Below are positions 45,437-56,370 of a stretch of DNA of 64,000 nucleotides, piece by piece. This DNA is from Corbicula japonica (lineage: Eukaryota > Mollusca > Bivalvia > Venerida > Cyrenidae), in NCBI GenBank assembly GCA_038501625.1, contig JAZAYU010000001.1:1178001-1242000 (forward strand). The letters are read 5' to 3'. How positions within the stretch are numbered: position 1 is the stretch's first letter; the number at the start of each line of letters is the position of its first letter. The position numbers were made by a program, and so were the translations under genes. The notes under the pieces were generated by a model that saw only the letters and a program-made list of their open reading frames with translations, was not told the DNA's origin and ran no database searches.

Positions 45437-46700
45437 TCTTTAATGTTGGCAGGTGATTGTACTTTATTACGTCAAACTCTTTTGATGGCTTTTGTTTAAA
45501 ACTAGAACAATTGTAGGAACGATACATCATTATATCAGATATAGAGATTAGATGGCAAACAGGTGCACAGCATTGTTTTCGAGTGTTCGAATCAGGTCTT
45601 TAAAGAATTAGTATCACAGTTCACAGTGGTCATCAATTTAGATACAGTGAAGCGTGACTTTATTGGGTGTTCGGGTACATTTGATTCCATGACTAAATAT
45701 TTGATGTCGGTAAGAAAGTACCAAAGAACTTGAGTTGTAATGCGTGTTTAATTTATACCTGAATTTGTAGAGAGATTTTTTTCCAGAAAAAATTTATACA
45801 AGCTAAAAAGTAAACAATTCTTGTTATTCAGACTGCCTTATTAACGAAGAAATGCAAAGCAGATTTATGACCATCAACTAATTTCCAATTCTGCAGAATG
45901 TAAGGATGTAAAATTCCAAGAACATAATGATGCGTTGGTCATAAAACATCGAAGTCTAAAAATGAATGCGTTGACGTAGGTATAAGGTTTAGAAAAGTAT
46001 TTTTTCAATTTTCAATTGCTGACAATAAGAAACATTTTAGTACCAAAATCAACATTATTCTTAAAAAAATGTCAGATACATGAAAATCAAATTAAAATAC
46101 TTCTGATTTCAATACTTTAAACCGGAAGTAAACAGCAAAAAATTTCAACACAATTGCGTGATGAATTTTACAATAACAAGAACAATAACAACAAGAACAG
46201 CAACAACAACAGTAATATTAGAACATTACACGTGTAACTAAAAAGAATGTCTAGGAATAAATGAAACAATAAAACAAGATATATCGAAGCCATGTTAATG
46301 TCAATGATATAATGGCACAGTGGTTTAATTGTTTTTTGTTTTATTTTGATGATTGTTATTTTTTCACCAGAAATTCAATTGGTTATGTTATCGACACTGA
46401 ACGATACAAAAAATGTAAGCAAGTTAAATAACTTGAGCGGCTATAAGAACCTTCAATGATTAATTAAAAAATAAGAAGTCATAGATCTCAATTATTTCAT
46501 CCAAAAGCCACTGCTTATGAAGCTTGTTCGCTCCCAGGTAGATGCAATATCATTTGAAATTCACATAAGCGCTTTTTGTGCAGTGTGGCGGCCGCTAAAA
46601 GCCTCCCCGTACATGTAATCAGCAATGTTATCAGTAAAATAACCCGTTATCATGTCATGCAGTGATGATAACGCATATCAGGGCTATTCGATCAACCTTT
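45437..46700. other. no gene seen
   Basis: Upstream part of the duplicated segment. CAACAACAACAG-type simple sequence at about 46180-46215. No coding signal. Confidence 0.5.
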
Positions 46701-46719
46701 TTGGGTTTGACCGGCTACC

Positions 46720-46830
46720 TTAATTAGTTGAGTTTTTGGAATTGCATGGCTAAGCGCTGTCGTCGTGACGGTGCGGGTTCGCTCCCAGGTAGAGGCAATA
46801 TCATTTGAGAAAATTCTCATTATAAAGGAA
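46720..46830 (+). repeat. possible tRNA-derived SINE remnant
   Basis: A-box-like GGCTAAGCGCTG and B-box-like GGGTTCGCTCCC, then AGGTAGAGGCAATATCATTT. The 3' part repeats at about 46525-46560 (TTCGCTCCCAGGTAGATGC). Not foldable as an intact tRNA. Confidence 0.35.
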
Positions 46831-48012
46831 CCGCCATGAAAATAGCACCACACCAACCTTTTAAAGATGTGTTTATGGTGAATGACATAAAGAGATTCTA
46901 ATATCTGTCACACATTTGAAAAAGCGGTATTAGTATCGGGATTGAAATAAGAAGCAGCTTTACCTTTTTTCTGTTTTATAATTTATGATCTTTTTTATCG
47001 AGCTTATTTGAGGTTTGGTTAAATGTTTGAACGAATGCGTTCTTATTCTATAAGAATGAAAATGGGTATTCGAGTTCAATCTACCATGAACTTGTCATAA
47101 TATAACGATGTGTGCCCTTTGTTTTAATATATTTTGCATCTGATATCATATAGATTGAATGATATGAACTTGTAGTGTTGTACCTCAATTTATGAACGTC
47201 ATGGATAGTAGCCTTTACATTAACTTCATAGGTGTCTGGTGTATGTGTTATATGTCTACATTTGGGATAAGCATGTTCATGATGTGATAAAAGACATTTG
47301 TTTCCTGCTGTCGATACACCGCTTAAGCCCCATTTAAGATAGCTATCCATTTCGTTTTAAATCAACTAAAATGACAAAACAAACCCAAAGATAGGCAGAT
47401 CAATTGAATACAAAGCAATACGAACTGAACATACACGGAATGAAGTTTTACAATCATTTTACATACTGTGGAGAAATTTCATTTAAGCTTCTTAAAACTA
47501 TTTCAATAATTATTTCACAGAACTCCTTAATTCATTACTTAGGTTTATTCGTGTGATTTTATAACAATACGAATTATTTTCTGCAGAAATCAAATGGGGT
47601 TGGAACGTTTTTAACGCGGATTCGGCCTAATAAGTAAATAAGTAATTCGAAATTACAAATGACACTTAATTTATGAAGGAAAAATAGAATATATATATAA
47701 ACAAAGAATTGTAATTCAAGGAAATTTCATAGTTATACATCGGAAACTTGCTTAAGTAAAGAGGCGTAATTGAAACATTTACTAAATTAATAAGGAAAGG
47801 GCTGTACATTATGACATTTAAACAGCATAATTATGAAGACATATAACCATAAAATAATAGAAATTGCACCTTATAATGTCATATCGTTCTCATTACTGCA
47901 GATAATTTCAATGTGCATGAAGTCATTTATAACAAACATCCAGACAAATTGGTCTCATATTTCGACTTATTTCGTCAAAATAGCAAATATATCTCTTCTT
48001 CTGACGCAGACA
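46831..48012. other. no gene seen
   Basis: AT-rich sequence; 89- and 71-codon frames show no domain. Confidence 0.5.
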
Positions 48013-48018
48013 TTCTTA

Positions 48019-48480
48019 TGGCATGCGGTTAGCACAATAATTACTTAAACTATAGGTTTAACTGTTAAACCCATAGTTTAACAGACTTAAACCCAGGGTT
48101 TAACTGTTAAACATATAGTTTAAGAGTTGAAACTATGGGTTTAAGAGAAAATTGTGCAGAATGTTACTTAAACTACAGGTTTATCAGCTTAAACCCTATG
48201 TTTAAGTGTTAATCCTATAGTTTAAGACTTTAATCTATAGGTTTAAGAGATTTTCGACAAAATTACATTAAACTATGGTATTAAGAGACTTAAATACATA
48301 GTTTTAAGTGAATTTTCTTTAAACCTATAGATTGAACTCTTAAACCCATAGTTTGACAGTTAATCATATACTTTGAAGTTTAATAAGCACAATAATCCTC
48401 AAAATCTGTTAACTATATAGTTAAGACTTTAAACTACGGGTTTATCTGTTAAACCTATGGTTTAAGAGGTATCCAATCAT
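48019..48480 (+). repeat. left inverted end of fold-back element
   Basis: Tandem TTAAACCTATAG-like palindromic subrepeats. Partial copies of the terminal motif (AGCACAATAAT, AAATTGTGCAGAATG) recur inside. Confidence 0.85.
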
Positions 48481-51339
48481 TTTTCGAGTTTGTAATCACG
48501 TGAGAAGTTGTTGTTGTTATTTAAACGGAAGTAGCCGTATGTATAACATATCGAGGGTTTAAAACCTTGGAGAGGATGTGATTTATATTTTTGTTTTGTT
48601 TTTTTATCTAAGTGACAGTTGACTTTGACAGGTCTAGAGAGTATGTTACATTTTCCTCACGGATAATTTCGTTTAAAACTCGCAAGGGCATTGAAAGGAA
48701 TGCCACGGACAAGGAGAAACCAAGTTGATGAAGCGATTAGGGATCCTTTTTGTGTTCAAAGAAACTCAACACTATACTCCAGCAGTTTCTCTTTTTTCCT
48801 GAGTTTGGTTTTAACTTATTAAATCCATATTCATATATTACTATAATTAATCTGTAATATCAAACGTGTATTGATAAACTTTTGATACAAAGTTTATCAA
48901 TCATAAATTAAACCTGTAGAAATAAAAGCATGTAAATACTCGATATCGTTTAGAATAAAGGTAATACACACTCCAAGATTTTGCGAAATTATTATTTAAA
49001 AAATGAAATCCAAATAGGATTCCAAATAGGTAATATCGGATATTAGTAATTTAGTAAAAGAATTGCAGAATATACAGCGTGCTACGTTGAACATTAAATA
49101 AGACTTTTTACGGTTTTATTTCCACAGTCTTAATATTTTAACTAAAAAATTACACAATTTAAGTCGATAATGGATTCTCAAATAATAACATTTTCCTTAA
49201 TGTACAATGCCTTCTGCATTATTAAAAGTGCATAACTTTTGTTCTGTTTTGTACCTGTCTCATGTTGTTGTTGTTTTTTACCAGAGAGGTAAAACAAATC
49301 AATGTGGATGGTCAGTGTATGTACTTGTTTCCTGCTTGATGGGGCACTTAATCCGGATGTCGATAATTAAACTACAATCGTGCAATAAAACACCAGTCAA
49401 CGTATAGTTAACACCGAAGGGCAGATTCTTTGTTTTAAAACCAATCAGAATAATACAGAAATGTAAATAGTTGTTGTAACATGAAAAGACTGTTAAGTTT
49501 ATAAATCCGTTAAAGAAATAATGCAAAACGGCGTTGAAACTGATTGATTTAATTCTGTCATATTAAAGTCAGAATATTATAATTATATGAATTAGTGCTG
49601 ATTTTAATTCTGTAAATTTACTGTTTTGACTCGATAATTTCGAGAATACCGGTACTTTGTAACTGAATTAAAATTAACTATATTGTAAGGTAACGCAAAT
49701 TCTCTGAAATTCGGTCTTATACATTTGTTTAGATTATTTAGCTTAATCTTAAGACAATTTGTTGTTGTTGTTTTTGCTGAGAATAATCCATAATCCGAAT
49801 TTGTGTTAGCTACGAGATGACAGGTGGGCAACTGTGGACACGTGTAAAAATGTGGATTCGAATCTTTCAATGATATCAAAAAACACCTGAGAGATATTCT
49901 CCGTTTGCCATTACTTCAATCAGGTGTGAAATCTTAAACTTTCTTAAGACAAAAATACGCAACCTCCGAAAGGTAAGTGCATATAGACGACTTTAATAAA
50001 ATCAGAATTTGTTTCGTTTCTGGTTGGACACGTTTACGCTTCGGTGCCTTAAAATGTAAATTCTATTTTTATTAATATTACAACAGAGCAACAATAATAA
50101 TTTTAAATTTTCGAAATTTATTAAATACACCCTTTGACTTTCACCAGCAAAAAAAAATTAACAAAACAAACAACAACAAATAATAATATTGAACATAAAA
50201 CACAAAGCATCCATTAGGTCTAATCTCTATAACCCACTAAAATTATACATATGTTTTTTTTTACGATTTGGCTTTTTTTCATTTTACAGCTGGAGTAAAA
50301 TAGTTTTATTTAAATGCTGAAATGACACATTGTTAAACCGTCTCCATATTATCGCGAAATAAGGTTAACCACGGGAACGATTTTCGATTCAGCGCAATAT
50401 GTATCGGGTCTTTTTTTTTCAAATTAAAAAAAATATTTTATGAAACTGTTTGCACCTAAGAATTGAGATGAGCAGGAGAAAAGTTATGCACATGAATGTT
50501 ACTGCCTTCTTTGTTCTATATAGCGAAAAATTCGTTGATCGGATAACCCGGTGAGGTAGTTTTTGCAGTATGATCAACACATATACTCCCTGTGTTTTGG
50601 ACACTGCGCGTTTTATGTCGATCCCTGTTTGTTGAACAGGATAATATTAAATTTTTTTTATTGTAAATGACGACGTTTGCACGATGTGTTAAAATATCAA
50701 AGAGAATTTTTAACTTGGTAAAATTTATTTGATCGGACGTCGGCAGTGCATAAGTATGATTTTTTCAAGTCCAAAGAAGTGAAATATCATAATCACGTCA
50801 AATCATTTTGTGTATCCAGTCTATCCATCTATATTATATTTTTATGCCGCGACAAACTTACTGAGCCAGTACTGCCCCAACCAGAAGAAATCTTCGGGGC
50901 TTACTACATGGTTATTTGCTCATGGTGAGTCCCAATGTCTCCGACCAAAATAAAAACAACAACAACAACAAAACAAAAAGATAAAATGCGCATAGCCTTT
51001 CCTTCTGCTTTGAATACGAATAAAGAAAACTGCAAAACTGTCCATATTCGGATACGAAGTGTCTTAGCTTTCCTGTATCTTTCTAAGAAATCCTGTCCAA
51101 AATCAAATACTACAGTTCCAATTTTATGGCCTAAAGAAATCAAGTATATACATGTTAATTTATAAATAAAAATAATTCTGTCTTAACAACAACGCCATAT
51201 AATCATTATTTTGCAAATGGCCGTTTACCTCCAGTATTTAACCATAAACAGACGACAATTTACCTTATCGACAACGCTAAACACGTGTGAAACATCATGT
51301 GCGATTTCATTGGTTAAACGGCTTAATACTATAGTTTCT

Positions 51340-51878
51340 ATTGGTTCGCTGTTAAACCTAGGGTTTAAGTGTTAAACATATAGTTTAAGTAATTAATGTG
51401 CAAACGGCGCTTAAACCCATAGTTTAAGACTTCTATCTACGGGTTTAAGAATTTAAATCTCTTAATCATATAGTTTAAAGACGAAAACACGAAAAATGGA
51501 ACTTTAATCTATGGGATTAAGCAAAAAAGTTGAAACCAATGGTTTAAAGTCTTAATCTATAGGTTTAAGAGAAAACAGTGAAATGAAGACTTAAACTACG
51601 GGTTTAACAGTTAAACCTATAGTTTAAGACCTTAATCTATATGTTTAAGAGAAATAAAGTTTAATCTATAGCTTTAAGAGTCTTAAACATAGGGTTTAAC
51701 TGTTAAACATAGGGTTTAACTGTTAAACATATAGTTTAAGGTCTTAAACTATAGTTTTAATTCCGAAAAGTTGAAACTATAGGATTAAGACTCTTAAACC
51801 CTGGGTTTAAGTCTGTTAAACTATGGGTTTAACAGTTAAACCTATAGTTTAAGTAATTATTGTGCTAACCGCATGCCA
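51340..51878 (-). repeat. right inverted end of fold-back element
   Basis: Inverse of the left end. The outer roughly 100 bp match almost exactly. An internal near-copy of the terminus, TTAAGTAATTAATGTGCAAAC, lies at about 51384-51404. Confidence 0.85.
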
Positions 51879-52129
51879 TTCTTAGTACATGACGATAATA
51901 TTACTTTAATATTACATTATAGTTCATATGGCAAAACCAAGAATTTCCTTTTACAAAGTTATTTGCTAATTTGTGATACCGATGTTAATCTTGCTGTTAT
52001 ATATTGTATTCATGATTTCATAAGGCAATAAATTGTGAAATGTTTACCCCGTACGATATATCACACAAGAAATCATCATTAAATAGAAAGAATTATAAAA
52101 AGAAATCGATCTCTTGATCTCAAATTACA

Positions 52130-52945
52130 TTGGCAGGGGTTACATTTTTATGAAGGTTTATGATGAAATCTTCAAAAGAACCCGAACTCGTTTTTGTCCT
52201 TGTCATCGTTTCCTTGCTGATTTGACTCCATCGCTCTGGTCTCGTTAAGACCACTGCTTTGCAATGCTATAAGCTTCTTATGCTGTATATGTTTTCGTGC
52301 TTTTGCTTGCAACATTTTTGAGCTGATGAGTCGGTTTGAGCTATTTCACCAAGACAACGTGTACTTTTTGTTGGTATCAGAACCTGTTGGGCAAGTGTGA
52401 GGTTGGTGCAACCTAGCACCTTGTTTAAACCTCCCAGTGGCAAATTGGTTTTAATTTGTTAGTTTAAACTTGTATTTTTTCTTGAAAATATCGCCTATAT
52501 AATTTTAATGTATAAAAATAATTATATAAATAATTATTAAAATTATTAAAAAATTATACAAAATATCAATGCTCACATTTGATTTCGGTTGTTGACCTTT
52601 CATCATAAAAGCCAAAAACAATAAAAATAAAAAAAATATTAGCATTAAACATTCTCTTATTATCACGAAGAACAATAGTCAATTTTTTGCAACTTGAATT
52701 GTCTTTTAGGTTCATGCACCCTAGAACCTGGTTTCAACTTCCCAGTTGCTATTTAATTTGCCACTGACCGTTCCAAGGCGGTAAACCCTCGGGTTCTCAT
52801 TTTTGTTAATTGTTTGTGGTGTCTTTTTTGAAACTGATCATTTTATTAACCTTGCTCTCCCCCTCTCTCTTCGTCTTGACTGTGTGGGGAGGCTGTGTTA
52901 TTTTGAATGTGGCAATTCCTGATATGCATATTTCACCTTTTTAAT
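52130..52945 (+). repeat. R dispersed repeat, long copy with insertion
   Basis: R sequence at 52130-52450 (TTATGAAGGTTTATGATG ... GGGCAAGTGTGAGGTTGGTG) and 52710-52945 (GGTAAACCCTCGGGTTCTC ... GATATGCATATTTCACC). About 250 bp of AT-rich DNA separates the halves. Confidence 0.65.
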
Positions 52946-53329
52946 AATATGCACAGAAAAGTGATTTACCCATAGAAATTATGACGCGTTTTAACGCTTC
53001 ATTCCGTGTCTAAGGAATAATTAATTAAAATGAAAACTATTTATTAGGTCTATTAATAAAATTATAGATTACTGTTAAAACCTAAACTACTCTGACTCGC
53101 GATTGTTGATACAAACGGATCAAATGTCCTGGAAAAAACTCTATGTTTGTTGTAAAATTGTAACCCCTTAGATTCCCTGTTTTCGTTAATTGTGTGTAGT
53201 GTCACTTTTGATAAATCCTTTTCTTCTTTCCAAACATACTACGCCACATGTGAAAATAACAATTTCGATATTCTTTTGGTGAAATAACGATATTTCACTG
53301 AATTAAACAGTTACCAATTATAAACAATG
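52946..53329. other. no gene seen; small R fragment
   Basis: CGTTAATTGTGTGTAGTGTC at about 53183 is an R-family scrap. Nothing else. Confidence 0.45.
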
Positions 53330-53897
53330 ACACATGTATAACCGTATCTTTATTTGCAATCTTTGTATAGCTATCTCCTCTAATTATTACGATAACAGAC
53401 CAGCTGCAAAGTGGACAAATAAGTGATTTCAGTTCTATAACGTGAACTGATTATAACTGGTATTTGCTAATATTTCTGAAAAACGTACACATTAAATTGC
53501 TGATTAGATTTATGCACATTCGTTTAACTGATTAGTCTTAGAAAAACGAAGTAACATCTGATATATTATCAACTCACAAACATACAACATGATTTTATAC
53601 TTCTCAACATGTCAAACAATAAAACGTGTTCAGCATATGTTCTGGATAAAATATTAAGCAGTTTGTATTTTACGATTCCTTTCATTTCTTTGCTAAAACG
53701 ATACCCCATGCAGGTTTTATAAACCATTTAATGACATACTCGATGAAATCATACTTGTCATTTTTCTTCTCTTCGCTACTTTGTGCCTCACTAGTATTAA
53801 TAAACTTATACAATTATATTTAAACATATTTTATTGCCTCCAAAATATAGCAAATGTGTTGGGCCACATTATATAATCGTTGTAACAGAAGAGTGCT

Positions 53898-54794
53898 TCA
53901 TGTTGTACTGCATCCTTTTGTTCTGCATTTGCTTTGATGGAGTCTTGTTTCGCATCCACATTTTCTGTATCTGTCCAACATCATAAGTGAGTTAGGAAGC
54001 TCAAGCTTTCCGCGTCCAAGAGGTGCAGAACGGGGTTTTCTGTTCCATAAAGTGTAAAAAATGTGACATTGTAGCACCATATATAACTCTCTCTAAATCC
54101 TTCTTTGAGTCAGGCTCTTTGTCTAGGTTTTCCTCATGCCCATTGAAATTTTCACTAAAAAATTGAAATTTAGTGAGACAGCATTTGTCAACAAACTCAT
54201 CAAAGAATACAGCAGAAGACGGCCGTTTTGTCTTCCGGCTCACTCTTCATAGACAAGGAGGATGCTGGTCTTTCACCGAAGCAGTCTTCAACCGTTAGTG
54301 TGTTCCCATAACGAATTTGACCATGTGATCTATGTTTGTGGTTGAATGTAAAGTGTTTACATCAGGTGATATGGTTCTCTTACTACTCCTCCGGATTTTC
54401 GGCTGTATTTCTCGTCTACTTCCGGCTTTCTATTTATAGATAATGAGGATGATGGTCTTTCGCCGAAACAGTCTTTAGCCGTTAGTGTGTTCCCATTACG
54501 ATTTTGACTTCTCTGAGGCATGATTGTGTTTGTATGCAAAGTTTTTACTGCAGGTGATGTGCTCCGCGTTCTGCTCCTTATGTGTGCTCGGTCTACTTCC
54601 GGCTCAGATTTTGCAGATAAACTAGATGAAGACCTTCTATCTTTATTAGTTTTCGTTTTTCGTCCACTACTTGATCTTGATCACTTTATGGTTTCAATGT
54701 CAAATTTCATCAATATAGAAGAAGATGAACTGTCGTCAAAATATTTACAGATAATAGGGGTACTTCCAAAATTTTTCTTGTCAGTCTGACCCAT
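53898..54794 (-). pseudogene. broken paralogue of the Ser/Arg-rich protein (copy B)
   Basis: Homology starts at MGQTDKKNFGSTPIICK (ATG at 54792-54794) and ends with LPNSLMMLDRYRKCGCET, then a stop at 53898. The reading frame is broken into at least four pieces: about 54681-54794, a shifted part to 54540, 54357-54539, and 54001-54243 overlapping 53898-54080. The block GNTLTxxDCFGERP occurs twice here (about 54480 and 54290 on the plus scale) but once in copy A, so an internal duplication preceded or accompanied decay. The C-terminal region is the least damaged. Confidence 0.75.
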
Positions 54795-54882
54795 ATTTAT
54801 CAATATTAAAATAATTTTGGTCTTATGTAAATCGTACGGTAGTTTTGAATGAAATGTTTCTACATATTTTCGTTTATATATA

Positions 54883-55776
54883 CTGAGCGCCAATGAAAAC
54901 GCAATACTTTACTTTTTGGAATATTTTCGATGTGTGGAAAAGTTTAATTAATTCGCAAAAATAGATGTGTTTTTTAATTAATGAATAATAGATGAAAAGG
55001 GAACTTTGAAAGCCGCCAAACACAACAAATATGAAAATATTGCATGCTCGGTTTGATTGAGCCTGTTCATGGGCATTAATGGAAATGCATTTTACTGCCC
55101 ACGCCGCCTAGCCACGGGTTGAGCGCAACTCAATATTTACACCAATTAACAGTACAATTTTGATCCATCCTTAACGATGGAAATCATATGGCGGTGAACA
55201 TGGAACCTTCAATGCGGTATTTTCAGATTAATACAATTCCTTGTTCAGCGGCGTATGGTCCCCAGATAAAAGAATGGGTTTGCCCTAAACGAGAAAACAA
55301 TGGGCCCTAAACAAAATATAATTTTGACAGGGGATGTCGTTGGGCCAAGCGAGTAATTGTTGACGGCGAACAATGCATACGACGAGCGATTTCACCTCGA
55401 GACATACCTCCTTGGATCATGTCTAAAACCTAAAATCATGTTGCTGGTTGTCTAAAAGTCTTGGCATTTTCAACTTTGTATAGATTTAAACTTAAATACT
55501 GAAGATGGGATTTGTGTTGCCGTGTGTAAAGGTTTACAAATGGACTTGTTTTGAGGTTATTTATGCATTATGCATTTCTACATGCCAAAACGAAACTTTC
55601 ATGCGTTTGTACGGGGTTACTGTAGGAGAAAAAGTTTAAAAATTCAGTGGACAGTAAACGTATCGATTGGTTACTTTTTGATTTTAAAACACATATACCT
55701 TTGCCAATTCATTTAACTTTTACACACATCAAAAATATTCCAAAAAATAAAGTGTTGCGTTTTCATTGGCACTCAG
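54883..55776 (-). mobile_element. Tc1/mariner-like transposon remnant (894 bp) at the copy B TATA box
   Basis: Inverted ends of about 50 bp, CTGAGCGCCAATGAAAACGC on the left and, inverted, CTGAGTGCCAATGAAAACGC on the right, continuing through TTTGGAATATTTT.GATGTGTG. Flanked by TATA on both sides. Inside, the minus strand at about 55330-55430 reads MIQGGMSRGEIARRMHCSPS and TITRLAQRH, a transposase helix-turn-helix. The DDE domain was not found. Repeat S at about 55005-55145 lies inside. Confidence 0.78.
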
Positions 55777-56370
55777 TATATCTTTAATTTTGGCAGTGGA
55801 TTCTTCTCTTACGTCAAATGTCTTTGATGGTTTTGTTCAAAAACTAGAACATTTGTAGGAGCGATTGACAATTGAATCAGATATAGAAAGATGTAGTAAA
55901 AGATTAAATGGCAAACCGGTGCAGGGCATTGTTTTCAAGTTATTAAATATCAGACCTTTGAACTAAAGAAGTATTTGATATTATAGTTCACCGTGGACAT
56001 CAATCTAAATATAATAAAGTGTTACTATATTTAATGTGCTGGTGCATTAAATACCATAACTGAACAAGATATGCCGATAAGGAAATACCGTTGATTTGGA
56101 GTCTATTTATTTGTTGTTGCCATGCGTATTTTATTTCTTACTGAAGTTATAAAAGTCAAGTAATAAATCAAGTCTCAACTGCAGGGAAGTATTGTTTTTC
56201 AGTCTGTTATGCAAAAAGCCATAACCATCGAATCAGACATTCAATTTCTGTAGGATGCACCTCTGAGAGCTCAAGGGATATCATTTAACATTGAAATATT
56301 TTTATCTTCATAGCTTTCAGAGAAATGTCAGATACATAAAAACCATCACCGAATTTGATACCTTCCTCCA
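55777..56370. other. no gene seen
   Basis: Upstream region of copy B, similar to 45440-46090. Confidence 0.45.

Larger units (their letters stand above)
44100..47345. repeat. segmental duplication, copy A
   Basis: Similar in the same orientation to about 53330-58220. Shared landmarks: CTCTAATTATT with CTGCAAAGT.GACAAATAAG downstream of the ORF, the ORF itself, TTTAAAACTAGAACAATTG and GGTGCACAGCATTGTTTTC upstream, and AGGTGTCTGGTGT at about 47226. Divergence is substantial, so the duplication is old. Confidence 0.65.
48019..51878. mobile_element. 3.86-kb fold-back element with subrepeat-built TIRs
   Basis: Both ends read TGGCATGCGGTTAGCACAAT inward and are flanked by TTCTTA (48013-48018 and 51879-51884), a clean 6-bp target duplication. 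The inverted ends, about 460 bp left and 530 bp right, are made of degenerate repeats around TTAAACCTATAGTTTAAG and its inverse, with variants CCCATAG, CATATAG and CCCAGGG. The roughly 2.8-kb interior is AT-rich and shows no transposase; its ORFs (60-91 codons) are unrecognised. Resembles Drosophila FB or Galileo-type fold-back elements in layout only. Confidence 0.82.
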
